Assembly: GCF_900566075.1 (NCBI RefSeq) | Contig: NZ_UPHU01000001.1 | Coordinates: 4,340,325-4,404,324 of the forward strand | DNA from: Mycobacterium pseudokansasii | GTDB lineage: Bacteria; Actinomycetota; Actinomycetes; Mycobacteriales; Mycobacteriaceae | Reading direction: 5' to 3' | Length of the DNA stretch: 64,000 nucleotides | Part shown: one piece after another, positions 10,204 through 19,399 of the stretch | Position numbering within the stretch: position 1 is the first letter of the stretch | Layout of the letters: the number at the start of each line of letters is the position of its first letter | Made by a program: the position numbers and the translations under genes | Notes under the pieces: model-generated | Database searches by the model: none | The model's input: only the letters and a program-made list of their open reading frames with translations | Told to the model about the DNA's origin: nothing

Positions 10204-10715
10204 GATCCCGGCCCGGGTGTGAAGCGGAACAACGTATTTCGCGACGTGGCAACCACCGCGCCGTCCTGGCGGCGGTAGGTCTCCAGCGTCTCGACGAAAT
10301 GACCGACCCCGAGCCGGGTCTGCTTTTCCGGGGAGACCGACACCAGCTCCTCGACGACGGTGAGCCGATCACCCTCGACGATGGGCCGCAGGAACTCGGC
10401 GTCGTTAGCCGCGTTGATGAATGTGGTGCCCGGCAACGGCACCCGCAGCGCCAAGGATGCCGCGGGCACCCGGCCTCCCGGTTGCCATGGCGGTGGAATC
10501 AGCCAGCCCATCAACAGCGCCGGTGGAGCTAGCAAGCCTCCCCAGCGCCGGGCGTATTCGGTGTCCCAATACGACCGGTTACCGTCATGGACCATGGCGG
10601 CAAACAGCTGAATGCGCGCGCCGCTGACCACGGTCGCAGCGGTTCGCGGTTCCGTAGTCGCGCCGACCATCTGCAGCGCATCCTGATAGCTGCCGAAGGC
10701 CAGTTGGTAGTTCAC
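10200..10715 (-). CDS. MaoC-like N-terminal (FAS1-type dehydratase) hot-dog subunit
   Basis: A 171-residue protein starting MNYQLAFGSYQDALQ, with the hot-dog features GGLLAPPALLMGWLIPPPW and INAANDAEFLRPIVEGDRLTV typical of the non-catalytic N-terminal hot-dog domain of MaoC-type hydratases. The D-x4-H catalytic motif is absent. Translational coupling (4-bp overlap) to the next gene, which carries the motif, indicates a two-subunit enoyl-CoA hydratase. It begins 12 bp after the SnoaL-like gene, in the same operon as the CoA ligase and Rieske oxygenase. Confidence 0.82.
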   Translation of the reverse strand: MNYQLAFGSYQDALQMVGATTEPRTAATVVSGARIQLFAAMVHDGNRSYWDTEYARRWGGLLAPPALLMGWLIPPPWQPGGRVPAASLALRVPLPGTTFINAANDAEFLRPIVEGDRLTVVEELVSVSPEKQTRLGVGHFVETLETYRRQDGAVVATSRNTLFRFTPGPGS

Positions 10716-10727
10716 GTGGGCAACCGG

Positions 10728-11153
10728 TTACATGACGAGCGGGTGCCGGCTCGGTACCGAATCCCATTGCAGCGCGCGGGAAGTGAAATACCAACCACCG
10801 CGCTCGTAGATCAGCTGATCGCGGAATGTCCCAGTGGCCCGCAGTGTGGTGTCGCCATGCAGGCGCGCAACGAGCAGTGCGACACACCGCTGCGTCGCGT
10901 CGACCCCGTCGACATGGATCTCGTGGTCGACGGTGACCAGGCGTTGCCCGTCACCGCCGTCGAACGCCGCGCGCGGATCACCGAATGGTTCGCCGTCACG
11001 GCTATACCCCGCACCGGAGTGACGGAAGGTGGCGATCCAGGCGTCGCGGTCACCCTCGGAATAGGCCCGATTGTGCCGGGCGGTCAAATCCAGAATGGCG
11101 GCGCGGCCCGTCGCAGCGTGCAGCATCTGCTGTTCCTGATACGACAACGTCAT
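10728..11153 (-). CDS. SnoaL-like / NTF2-fold protein
   Basis: A 141-residue NTF2-like protein (MTLSYQEQQML ... ILDLTARHNRAYSEGDRDAWIATF ... GTFRDQLIYERGGWYFTSRALQW), a cone-shaped fold used by polyketide cyclases, steroid isomerases and Rieske oxygenase beta subunits. The ATG at 11153 is preferred over a longer frame beginning 51 bases upstream because the family starts at this point. Its position downstream of a Rieske alpha-subunit gene makes a role as small subunit or as an isomerase/dehydratase equally possible. Confidence 0.75.
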   Translation of the reverse strand: MTLSYQEQQMLHAATGRAAILDLTARHNRAYSEGDRDAWIATFRHSGAGYSRDGEPFGDPRAAFDGGDGQRLVTVDHEIHVDGVDATQRCVALLVARLHGDTTLRATGTFRDQLIYERGGWYFTSRALQWDSVPSRHPLVM

Positions 11154-11213
11154 TGTGCTCTCCAGCCACACTCGCGGGGATAACCGAACCGACTGACGTG
11201 ACACTACGTTAAC

Positions 11214-12803
11214 TCATCGGCTGACTTGGTAGCCATGCCTTTCGCGATCCCATGCTGCCGGTGTTAAACCCCTGGCACGCAATAGATCTTTACGTATTCG
11301 TCCGATTCCGTTCTTCGGGAGTTCATCGACCGTCTCCACAAATCGCGGCACGCAGAAGTGGGGCATGCGGTCAGCGCAAAAGTCGAGCAACTCCGCGCAG
11401 TCGATGACGGCACCGGGACGAATGGTGACGAGCAGCAGGATGTCGTCCTCGCCCACGTCGCTGGGGACGCCGACGGCCGCGGCCTCCAGCACCGCCGGAT
11501 GCCCTGTCACGACGGTCTCCACTTCCACCGAGGAAATGTTCTCGCCGCGTCTGCGTAACGAATCCTTGATGCGGTCCACATAGGTCAAGTTCTGCTCGTT
11601 GTCGAATCTGCCCAGGTCTGCAGTGTTAAACCAGTCCTGATGCGGATCGACCGGCAAGCCCGGCGCCTCCGGCGCCTCTTGGCTTACGTACCCTGCACTC
11701 ATTACGTGTGGATATCGGGGCCGGCAGATGATCTCTCCAACCTCTCCGGCCGGTAACGGGTTGCCCGTGTCGTCGACGATGCGCACTTCGAAATTCGGGA
11801 TTGGCTTGCCCGATGTCCCCGCAACACCGTCGTCGGCAACGCCCGTGACCGTAAGGGGAAATGCTTCGGTCAATCCGTACATCGTGACAACGCGGCAGCC
11901 GTAACGCTTTTCGATGTCGCGGAAGGCGTTCGCGCTAATCGGTGCGGCGGAGATGAACCGCAACGGCAGCTCTGCGTCACGTGGATCCGGCGGGAGGTTC
12001 TGCAGCATCGACACCATCGCGCCGGCGCCGACGAAACCGACCGCGCTATGCGCACGCACCTCGTCCCAGACCTCGCTGGGATGAAATTCGCGGGCGAGCA
12101 CCGTTGTTCCGCCGACCAGCATCGGTGCCAGCACGATGGGCGCTGCGCTCAGATGAAACAGCGGCATCGCGGTCCAGATCACCTCTTTCGGGGCGAATCG
12201 CCAGGCCGATGTCACGGTGGCGGCCACCGTGAACAGGTAATGCCAGCTGGTGGCAACGGCTTTCGACGGCCCCGTGGTGCCCGAGGTGAAGAACAGCGAT
12301 CCCACCTCCGCCGCACCCAGGCCGTCTTGCGGCGGACGGCCGGCATCGCGGTTCAGCGCCGCACTCAGCGAATCACCCAGCACCACAATTTCATTCAGTG
12401 TGTCCAGCCGGTCGGCGATGTCCTCGATGCGGTGTTGTCGCTCGGGGTCGGTGAGTATCACTTTGGCCCGCGATAGCCGCAAGGTATGCAGCAAGAAGTC
12501 GCCCTTGTTGGCGGCGTTCACCGCCGCGCTGACGGCGCCGATTCGCGCGGCGCCCAGCCAGAAGTAGATCCATTCCGGGCACGTTGCGGTGAACAGCGCC
12601 ACGGTGTCACCGCGGTCGACGCCGAGGTCAGTCAGCATGCTCGCAGCGGCGCACGACCCCAGTCGCAGGTCCTCGAAAGTGACGTCGACGCCGGCTACCG
12701 ACAGCATCACCCGATCCGGATGCTGTGCCGCGCGACGGTCGAGCACATCGGCGACAGTGAAGCGATCTACTCCGAAGTCGGAGGGCCCCGGGGGGCTGCT
12801 CAC
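11214..12803 (-). CDS. acyl-CoA synthetase (FadD/CaiC-like AMP-binding ligase)
   Basis: ANL-superfamily ligase that activates a carboxylic acid with ATP and CoA. The P-loop-like motif FFTSGTTGPSKAV, the MYGLTEAFPL adenylate motif, the WFNTADLGRFD hinge region and the C-terminal catalytic lysine context PKNGIGRIRKDLL are all present. It most resembles crotonobetaine/carnitine-type or mid-chain ligases; substrate unknown. I chose GTG at 12803 (529 residues): it comes one base after the Rieske stop codon and has a GAAGG ribosome site. A longer start at 12878 would overlap the Rieske gene by 74 bp. Confidence 0.9.
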   Translation of the reverse strand: MSSPPGPSDFGVDRFTVADVLDRRAAQHPDRVMLSVAGVDVTFEDLRLGSCAAASMLTDLGVDRGDTVALFTATCPEWIYFWLGAARIGAVSAAVNAANKGDFLLHTLRLSRAKVILTDPERQHRIEDIADRLDTLNEIVVLGDSLSAALNRDAGRPPQDGLGAAEVGSLFFTSGTTGPSKAVATSWHYLFTVAATVTSAWRFAPKEVIWTAMPLFHLSAAPIVLAPMLVGGTTVLAREFHPSEVWDEVRAHSAVGFVGAGAMVSMLQNLPPDPRDAELPLRFISAAPISANAFRDIEKRYGCRVVTMYGLTEAFPLTVTGVADDGVAGTSGKPIPNFEVRIVDDTGNPLPAGEVGEIICRPRYPHVMSAGYVSQEAPEAPGLPVDPHQDWFNTADLGRFDNEQNLTYVDRIKDSLRRRGENISSVEVETVVTGHPAVLEAAAVGVPSDVGEDDILLLVTIRPGAVIDCAELLDFCADRMPHFCVPRFVETVDELPKNGIGRIRKDLLRARGLTPAAWDRERHGYQVSR

Positions 12804-12804
12804 A

Positions 12805-13932
12805 TCACGCCTTCGCAGCCGTGGGGTCGGGCTTGCCGTCGGCGGTGTATCCGAAGTCGTCGGCGCAGGGTTGTGCACCCGGGTAGAAGCGGTGCGCCCA
12901 GCGACGAAGGGCCGCGTAGTCGTGTGCTTCTTCCGGCGCCAGGTTCGGCTTCTCCAAGTACTTCATGTTCTCCCAGGTGAAGAAGTCCTGTTTGATCACT
13001 TCCTGTTGCAAGGCCAGGAATTTGGCGGCGCGCCCGGTAGGCACGTCGCCGGTGTCACCGGGCTCGCGGAGGGAGGCCTGGGTGTAGAAGTAGTCGGTGT
13101 AATCCTCGTCGACCGGCGTCTGTCCGGTCACTTGGACCGTGCCCACCAGTTCGCTGGGGAAGCGCACCAGACCCAACCCCAGCGAATAGTTGTCGTAGAT
13201 GATCTTGGCGTCGACCGGACCGTTCGGAGTCAACCAGGTCGCGGGTCTGCCGCCGCCGAAGTTGGCGTTCACGGTGGCGTGCAGGTGGTAACCGGAGACC
13301 TCGAACGACGCCGTGGTGGCCGGGTTGGCGGCCTTGTGCACGTACTGCACGTGATACGGGTCGGCGGCGTTCTCGATGATCATCTGCGGATGCACCTTGA
13401 CCCGGTTGAGCATCCGGCTGTGCGGGTGCAGCGGGTAGTACTCGTTGGTTTCCAGCTCCGGCAACACCGGCGGTTGCCAGTACGGTGCCCGCCCGTGGCG
13501 CTCGTGCCAGACCAGGATGAAGCCGTACCACTCCATACTCGGGTAACTGCGAATCCGGACGTTGTTCTTACAGCCGATCTTGCTGTAGGGAATCAGCGCG
13601 TTGGTGCCGTCACCGCGCCATTGCCAGCCGTGCCAGGGGCACACGATATGTTCGCCCTCCACCGTGCCGCCGACACCCAGGTTGGCTCCGAGGTGCTGGC
13701 AGTAGGCGTCCAGCACGTGCACCTGCCCCGAAGTGGTACGAAACAGCACCAGCTCCTCGCCGAAATAATGCGCACGCTTGACATCGCCGGGAGCCAGGTC
13801 GGAGGCGAACGCGACGATGAACCATCCCGTCGGGAACCGGTACGACGACAGCGCAATCCCGCTCGCACCGAACTCTCGTTCCGACGGATCTTGGGCCGAT
13901 TCGGAAGCCGAGCCTGAAATGGTCTGCGTCAC
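12805..13932 (-). CDS. KshA-like Rieske oxygenase (3-ketosteroid 9-alpha-hydroxylase family)
   Basis: A 375-residue terminal oxygenase. The Rieske cluster motif is C78-x-H80 ... C98-x2-H101 (CPWHGWQW) and the mononuclear iron site is N-A-A-D-P-Y-H-V-Q-Y-V-H, spaced as in KshA. KshA hydroxylates the steroid nucleus with electrons from a reductase (KshB); that this homolog takes a steroid or another polycyclic substrate is inference. The GTG at 13932 has a GGAG site 6 bases upstream; a TTG 33 bases further upstream is less likely. It leads an operon followed by ligase, SnoaL-like protein and two MaoC subunits, with motif site C upstream. Confidence 0.88.
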   Translation of the reverse strand: MTQTISGSASESAQDPSEREFGASGIALSSYRFPTGWFIVAFASDLAPGDVKRAHYFGEELVLFRTTSGQVHVLDAYCQHLGANLGVGGTVEGEHIVCPWHGWQWRGDGTNALIPYSKIGCKNNVRIRSYPSMEWYGFILVWHERHGRAPYWQPPVLPELETNEYYPLHPHSRMLNRVKVHPQMIIENAADPYHVQYVHKAANPATTASFEVSGYHLHATVNANFGGGRPATWLTPNGPVDAKIIYDNYSLGLGLVRFPSELVGTVQVTGQTPVDEDYTDYFYTQASLREPGDTGDVPTGRAAKFLALQQEVIKQDFFTWENMKYLEKPNLAPEEAHDYAALRRWAHRFYPGAQPCADDFGYTADGKPDPTAAKA

Positions 13933-14002
13933 GAGGTCTCCGTTTCCCACGCGGCCGAGCGGCAACCAGCCGCGTTTGGCTCACCGTGGTCCGACGACTA
14001 GG

Positions 14003-14022
14003 TCTATTTTTACTATCTTAGG
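14003..14022 (+). promoter_or_regulatory. site C of the shared motif, upstream of the KshA-like operon
   Basis: TCTATTTTTACTATCTTAGG; differs from site E (26846) at only three of 20 positions. It lies about 70 bp upstream of the GTG start of the minus-strand operon, where an operator or activator site would be expected. Confidence 0.6.
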
Positions 14023-14439
14023 GATTGAACGTCAACGCAGCGGCTTGACTCGTCAACTTGGCACATAGCCCTATTCGTTGCATCGTCTGAAAATGCAATA
14101 CAGCGTGCCCTCCTGACTGGCGAGCTGGCCGCGGACGGGCCCGGAGACGGGGTTGATGTTGGACCGAAATACTGTGACGAAGACCATCGCGACCCGCTGC
14201 GCGCGCAAGCTCCACACGGCAGCGCTGCGGCCTAAGATCGCCAAACCGAGGAAGCCACCTCCACCGAAATGCAGCCCGAAAGTCGTTGCGGTACTGACGT
14301 TATGCTGGGTCGTTTGAGAACACCGACCGGAGAGGCCGGTATGGCCGCTGTGCGAGGCGGTAGGGGTATCGCGGCGTTTCGGCGAGCTGGTCGTCGACGA
14401 GGACACCGCGGCACCGCTGGCGTCGAGCCCCGTCGCCGG
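14023..14439. other. intergenic stretch with no recognised gene
   Basis: 417 bp between the KshA-like operon promoter and the PE_PGRS stop codon. Frames on both strands are open for 60-110 codons, but none shows a known domain, a convincing ribosome site or mycobacterial gene-like start. I see nothing assignable. Confidence 0.3.
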
Positions 14440-15354
14440 CTACGTCAACCCCGACATTCCATTCTGGCCGAGCAACAACCCACCCGTGCCGCCGGCGCCT
14501 GCGCTGCCCAGCACCACGCCGGTCCCGGCGTTGCCGCCGTTACCGCCGTTGCCGATCAGCCAGGCGTCGCCGCCCTTACCGCCGTCGCCGCCGGTAGCAG
14601 TCGGCCCCGTCGCGGTGGTCACCCCGCCGGCGCCACCGTCGCCGCCGTTACCGATCAGCCCGGCCTTGCTGCCGGCCCCGCCGGCCCCACCGTCGCCGTC
14701 TGTGCCGAACTGCCCGGCGCCGCCGCCGGCCCCACCGGCGCCGAATAACATGCCGCCGTTCCCCCCGCTGCCGCCGGCCCCACCCCCTGCCTGGCCAAAC
14801 CCACCGTTACCGCCGTTGCCGCCGGCCCCGAACAGCCCGCCAACGCCGCTGGCCCCTCCGGTGCCGAACAGTCCGGCGGCCCCGCCGTTGCCGCCCGGCA
14901 AGCCGGGAGCACCGGACCCGCCGGCTCCGCCGTTGCCGATCAAGATGCCGCCGGGCCCGCCATCCGCCTCGGATCCCGGGCTACCGTTGGGGCCGTTGCC
15001 GATCAGCGGGCGCCCGATGACCGACTGGATGGTTGTATTCACCTCGTTGAGCACCGCCTGCAGCGGCGACGCGTTGGCCGCCTCGGCACTGGCATACGCA
15101 CCCGCGCCCAAACTCAGGGCCCGCACAAACTGGTCTTGGAACGCCAGCGCTTGCCCGTTAAGCGTCTGATATGTCTGGGCGTACTTGCCAAACACCGCAG
15201 CGATGGCCACCGACACCTCATCGGCGCCCGCCGCACGACCCTAGTCGTCGGGGACCGCCGCGGCTGCGTTTGCCGCGCTGAGTGCCGAACCGATACTCGC
15301 CAGATCAGTTGCCGTGGCCATAACTATGTCGGTCGCCGCGATCGTATACGGCAT
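14440..15354 (-). pseudogene. PE_PGRS gene interrupted by an in-frame stop in the PE domain
   Basis: From ATG at 15354 the frame reads MPYTIAATDIVMATATDLAS, a PE domain start, but codon 38 is TAG (15241-15243). The same frame continues with [20 protein letters not shown], a perfect continuation of the PE domain, then [12 protein letters not shown], a linker and about 190 residues of Gly-Gly-Ala/Gly-Gly-Asn PGRS repeats, ending [12 protein letters not shown] at the usual PE_PGRS C-terminus. The full frame is 305 codons with only this one defect. A GTG inside the PE domain could start a truncated protein lacking the secretion-relevant N-terminus. Either a pseudogene, readthrough, or a sequencing error. 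Confidence 0.85.
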
Positions 15355-15384
15355 CTGCCACCTCCGCTGCGTAATCGCCACTAC

Positions 15385-15424
15385 GTCATGCCGAGTCATG
15401 CCGAGTCATGCCGAGTCATGCCGA
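15385..15424. repeat. four perfect 10-bp tandem repeats
   Basis: Unit GTCATGCCGA repeated four times without a mismatch, 31 bp upstream of the PE_PGRS start. One unit is about one helical turn, so bound proteins would line up on one DNA face. It could equally be simple slippage. Confidence 0.8.
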
Positions 15425-15435
15425 CCCAGGGATCA

Positions 15436-15454
15436 ATTGGTCACATCGACCAAT
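15436..15454. promoter_or_regulatory. perfect inverted repeat ATTGGTC-N5-GACCAAT
   Basis: Seven-base arms with a 5-bp spacer, 11 bp beyond the tandem repeats and 82 bp upstream of the PE_PGRS start. Shape and size fit a dimeric regulator's operator. No regulator can be assigned. Confidence 0.45.
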
Positions 15455-16246
15455 AGGTAAGGACACATCGTATCCTGATCCGGGAGACACCTTAGGCTTT
15501 TCGAGACTGTCCCGCCCTTTCACAGATCCGGGCGTCAGATCGGTTAGTACGTACAATCACAGGACCCAGACTTTGCCTTGACCTTTGCAGCCATGGGTAC
15601 GGGATCGTGCCGCGGAATAGCAGTTGCAGCGATGCCACACAAAAGCGGGCAATAGATGGACCGGCCACAGTATCGGTTCTCCGCGAAAACCATTGCAACG
15701 GAAGTCAATTAGCGTAGAGTGGGTTTTCCCCTTTCGTTGATTGCGAGCAGCGAGGTCTGACGAAACGCAGCTGGCACCGTCGCAACTTCCTCATTGGTGA
15801 GAAGGCGTCGAACACCGCGCGAGACGACGGATTCGTCCGTGGCGCTTGTTCACCCCCGGCTGCGGTTGCTTTGGAACGGCCGGAACCGACCCCGGTCCAT
15901 GTATGGAACGATTCGATGTAAACGCTATTCGACGGCGAGCCCGGCGGGACATGGGCAGCCCGACGCAGCTTACGCTGTTGCAGGGCTTGGGAATCAGCTG
16001 TGGCCCGTTCTGCATCCGCAATACTGTCAACGGGCCGCCGGCGCCCACGAAACACTTTCCAGCTCGATCGATGAGCTTCGCGCTTCGTTGACAGTCCTAG
16101 GCATTCGAGTTGTTCCCAGGCAAGCACGCCGGATCCCGGCCATCCGTCCCGGAGGCTGGCATTGTCGACATTCTGCACACTTTGAGAGCAACCCGCCCGA
16201 CGACGGTCACTGCCTAACAGCCGACCGTCAACTAGCCGGGGCGCGC
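15455..16246. other. 792-bp region with no recognised gene
   Basis: Several overlapping frames of 65-210 codons exist on both strands, but none has a recognisable domain, and their composition looks like frame shadow in GC-rich DNA. It may contain decayed coding sequence between the PE_PGRS locus and the CoA-transferase gene. Confidence 0.3.
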
Positions 16247-18643
16247 CTACAGCCCCTTGGGCCGGGTCCCGATGACGCCACTTGCCGTCAGCCGCGCGAG
16301 TTCCTCGTCGGTCAGCCCGCACCGCTCACGCAGTATCTCTTCATTGTGCTCGCCAAGGGTCGGCGGTGGACGCCGCAACCATTCCCGCTGGCCGGCCAGC
16401 TGCGCGAAGGGCGGTGTGGGATATAGGGCTTGTCCGATACGGCAGTGGACCAGCGACTCGAAATAGCCCCGGTCGCACAGTTGCGGGTTTTCGGTGACCA
16501 ATGACGGCGAGACAACCGGTGCAGCCGGAATACCCTCAGCGGCAAGCGATTCCACTGTCGATAAGAGCGGTCGCGCCGCGAACCAGTCCCGCAGCCGGCT
16601 GTCGATCTCGTCGGCCCGCTCGCGGCGCAACGTCGCAGTCGACAGCGACTCGTCGCACCAGGACGGTCGCTCCATCAACTCGACCAACGCACTCCAGTCG
16701 TGGTTGTGACGAATACTGACCGCAATCCAGTCGTCCTCGCCGGCACACCGGTAGATGTTCTGTAACGCCCCGCCGAAACCACGATTGCCACGCCGCTCGA
16801 GCGTGACTCCGTGGACCTCGTGCTCAATCGGCTGAATTGCGGTGGTGTTCAACACCGACTCGACCATCGGCAGCTCGACCTGCTGGCCTGCCCCGGTGCG
16901 TTCGGCGAAGTTCAGTGCGGCCAGCACGGCGAACGCCGCGTGGACGCCGGCCAGCGGATCACACGCGCCGCGCGGGGTCACCGGCGGCGCCTCCGGCAAT
17001 CCGGTCACCCAGGTCAGGCCGCCGATCTGCTCCATGGTAGGGGCGAAGCCGACCCGGTCGCGCCACGGGCCCGCCAACCCGAAGGCCGGCATCCGGGCGA
17101 CCACGAGTTTGGGGTTCGCTTTCAGCAGCACCTCGGCGGTGAGCCCGAAGTGCTCCATCACGCGCGGCGAGAAGTTCTCGATCATCACGTCGGCATCCGC
17201 GGCCAGCGCGAGGAACGACCGGCGTCCGTCGTCAGAGCCCAAATCCAACGTGACCGAACGCTTGTTGGTGTTCATCGCATGGAACACCCAGCCGTACTCC
17301 CACCAGTCGTCCACATCGCTGCGCATGCCCCCCGAGTAGCGAATGCCGTCGGGACGCTGGATCGACTCGATCTTCACGACATCGGCGCCGAAGGCCGCCA
17401 GCAGGTGGGTGGCGGCCGGCCCGGCCCAGAAGGCGGTCAGGTCGATGACCCGAACACCGTCCAACGGCAGCCCGGTCGGCGCGGGCTCAGATTCGGATTC
17501 GCTTTTGCGCCAGGATGTTTCTGCGTTGTCCGCACCCAGACCGGCAGTAGGGCGCACCGGCGCCGGCGCGCACCGCGACATCAGCCACGGCGGGCGCGGC
17601 TGGTGAAAGCCGGCGGGGTTGTCGACGAACACTTCCCGCTCGACCATGTACTCCATGTCGCGGATGGTGGCGCCGTTGCCCAACGCCGCGATCGGCAGCC
17701 GGAACAGCTGACCCAGTGCGACGATCTCCTCGACGGTTCGCTCGGCCATCCACGGACGGATCGACTCGCGGATGAGGTCCCGGTATTCCCACCGGCCGAT
17801 CTGGAATCGCAACTGCGGAATCTCCTCGAGCTGAGGACATTCGACCATCGCGGTGAAGTCGAGCCACTGCTGGCCGGTGACCATGGTAATTCCGACGTAG
17901 CCGTCCTTGGCGGGTTCGATCGAGGGCACTTCGAGGGTACGGCGGACCGGCGGAACCCGCAGCAGCTGCGAATGCAGCCATTCGCTGCTTTGCATCAGAG
18001 TCATCGCCTCGAGCATGGACAGATCCAGATGCTCACCCGGGCCGCCATGTTCGACGCGGCGGCGCACGGCCAGTGCGCCGAATGCGGCGAATACCCCACC
18101 CATGTACTCGCCCAGGCCACCGCCGATCGAGATGGGCGGTCCGGCGGGATCACCCCGGAAGCCGGGCGAGCCCGCCCATGCCTGCAGTGTGAACTCGGTG
18201 GCCGCCCGATCGGCGAAGGGACCGGTCCAGCCGAAATCGGAAATCGTGATCACAACCGCCCGCGGAGACTCGGCCAGCAGCCGTCGGGGGTCGATGCCCA
18301 GAGCAGCCGCCTGTGACCGGCCGCAGGTGACGATCACGACGTCGGCAGCAGCGAGTTCGGCACGGTATCGCTCGGAATCCGGGACGAGGGTCAGGCTCTG
18401 CTTGCCGGCATTGAGGTAGCAGTACAACGGCGAGGCCGGCAAACCGTCGGGCACCGGCGAACAGCTGAGCGAGTACCGGCGCAGCGGATCCCCTTGCGGC
18501 GGTTCGATTTTGCGTACCCGCGCACCGGCGTCGACCAACAGCTTGCCACAGTAGCTGCCGGCTATGCGGTCACTGATCTCGACGACGCGCAATTCGTCAA
18601 GCGGTGTCGGCCGCCTTAACCCCTGACTCACGCTGCCGAGCAT
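16247..18643 (-). CDS. double-domain CaiB/BaiF (family III) CoA-transferase
   Basis: A 798-residue fusion of two CaiB/BaiF domains. Domain 1 (about 10-345) has LRVVEISDRIAGSYCGKLL and LDLSMLEAMTLMQ; domain 2 (about 395-798) has VRVIDLTAFWAGPAATHLLAAFGADVVKIES, FGLAGPWRDRVGF and VELPMVESVLNT. The family moves CoA between carboxylates or racemises 2-methylacyl-CoAs. The first domain is more diverged in its N-terminal loop (YCGKLLVDAGARVRKIE), so one half may be structural. The ATG at 18643 has almost no leader room to the divergent TetR gene. It may activate acids for the neighbouring FadE/MaoC steps without ATP. Confidence 0.9.
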   Translation of the reverse strand: MLGSVSQGLRRPTPLDELRVVEISDRIAGSYCGKLLVDAGARVRKIEPPQGDPLRRYSLSCSPVPDGLPASPLYCYLNAGKQSLTLVPDSERYRAELAAADVVIVTCGRSQAAALGIDPRRLLAESPRAVVITISDFGWTGPFADRAATEFTLQAWAGSPGFRGDPAGPPISIGGGLGEYMGGVFAAFGALAVRRRVEHGGPGEHLDLSMLEAMTLMQSSEWLHSQLLRVPPVRRTLEVPSIEPAKDGYVGITMVTGQQWLDFTAMVECPQLEEIPQLRFQIGRWEYRDLIRESIRPWMAERTVEEIVALGQLFRLPIAALGNGATIRDMEYMVEREVFVDNPAGFHQPRPPWLMSRCAPAPVRPTAGLGADNAETSWRKSESESEPAPTGLPLDGVRVIDLTAFWAGPAATHLLAAFGADVVKIESIQRPDGIRYSGGMRSDVDDWWEYGWVFHAMNTNKRSVTLDLGSDDGRRSFLALAADADVMIENFSPRVMEHFGLTAEVLLKANPKLVVARMPAFGLAGPWRDRVGFAPTMEQIGGLTWVTGLPEAPPVTPRGACDPLAGVHAAFAVLAALNFAERTGAGQQVELPMVESVLNTTAIQPIEHEVHGVTLERRGNRGFGGALQNIYRCAGEDDWIAVSIRHNHDWSALVELMERPSWCDESLSTATLRRERADEIDSRLRDWFAARPLLSTVESLAAEGIPAAPVVSPSLVTENPQLCDRGYFESLVHCRIGQALYPTPPFAQLAGQREWLRRPPPTLGEHNEEILRERCGLTDEELARLTASGVIGTRPKGL

Positions 18644-18686
18644 AATTCGGTCCGGCAGGACCTCAGCACTGGCGCGCGCAACCTCC

Positions 18687-18702
18687 GACGGTACGGTACT
18701 GG
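18687..18702. promoter_or_regulatory. TetR operator candidate, copy 1
   Basis: GACGGTACGGTACTGG. Its core CGGTACGGTACTG (18689-18701) matches 12 of 13 bases of the perfect odd palindrome CGGTAC-C-GTACCG read on the other strand in front of mmpS. Located between the divergent CoA-transferase and TetR genes, 26 bp before the TetR start. Confidence 0.55.
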
Positions 18703-18727
18703 TCTGTACTACCGCAGTGGCTCTATC

Positions 18728-19333
18728 GTGGGCGCTGTGACCCAGATTGCCGATCGCTCCTCGCCGCCCTCATCGTGGTCGCCACGGGAGGCCGAGTTGC
18801 TGGCCGTAACCCTGCAGCTGCTGCAAGAACATGGGTATGACCGGTTGACCGTGGATGCGGTCGCGGCCACTGCCCGTGCCAGCAAAGCCACGGTGTACCG
18901 GCGCTGGCCGTCGAAAGCCGAACTGGTACTGGCCGCGTTCATCGAGGGCATCCGCCAGGTTGCGGTCCCGCCGGATACCGGCACGCTGCGCGGCGATTTG
19001 CTACAACTGGGCGAAGTGATCTGCGAGCAGGCCCTTCAGCACACCAGCACCATCCGTGCGGTGCTGGTCGAGGTGTCGCGCAACCCGGCTCTCAGCGATG
19101 CCATGCAACAGGGGTTCTTCGAGCATCGAAAGGCCCTGATGCACCACATCCTGCAGCAGGCCGTCGACCGCGGCGAGATCGACGATGCCGCCATCGACGA
19201 CGAACTCTGGGATTTACTGCCCGGCTACCTCGTCTTCCGGCACATCATCCCAAGCAGGCCGCCCACCGCGGACACGGTGAAAGCCCTCGTCGACAACGTC
19301 GTCATTCCCAGCCTCACCCGGCCCACCCGGTAA
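18728..19333 (+). CDS. TetR/AcrR-family transcriptional regulator
   Basis: A 201-residue repressor-type protein. The N-terminal helix-turn-helix is clear (ELLAVTLQLLQEHGYDRLTVDAVAATARASKATVYRRWPSKAELVLAAF), followed by an all-helical ligand domain of the TetR_C type (HRKALMHHILQQAVDRGEIDD). GTG at 18728 or GTG at 18737 could start it. It lies directly upstream of mmpS-mmpL in the same direction, the arrangement seen for mmpS4-mmpL4 in M. tuberculosis, and both its own promoter and the mmpS promoter carry the same palindrome. Likely a local repressor of the transporter, perhaps also of the CoA-transferase. Confidence 0.9.
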   Translation: MGAVTQIADRSSPPSSWSPREAELLAVTLQLLQEHGYDRLTVDAVAATARASKATVYRRWPSKAELVLAAFIEGIRQVAVPPDTGTLRGDLLQLGEVICEQALQHTSTIRAVLVEVSRNPALSDAMQQGFFEHRKALMHHILQQAVDRGEIDDAAIDDELWDLLPGYLVFRHIIPSRPPTADTVKALVDNVVIPSLTRPTR

Positions 19334-19399
19334 GGGCCCTCGGCCAACCCCGCAGCCAAAGACGCACCGATCCACCGCCGGGCTCTTGAAGTGTCCGGT

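Noticed and set aside
14071..14406. 111-codon minus-strand frame downstream of PE_PGRS
   Set aside because: No recognisable domain, and the PE_PGRS frame already ends at a typical C-terminus.
14486..15169. Proline-rich 227-codon plus-strand protein
   Set aside because: It is the antisense of the PGRS Gly/Ala repeats.
15385..15424. CRISPR-like array
   Set aside because: The repeat unit is 10 bp and contiguous with no spacers, so it is a simple tandem repeat.
15705..16322. 205-codon minus-strand frame as a gene
   Set aside because: Arg/Ser-rich composition, no domain, no ribosome site, and overlaps the CoA-transferase end.
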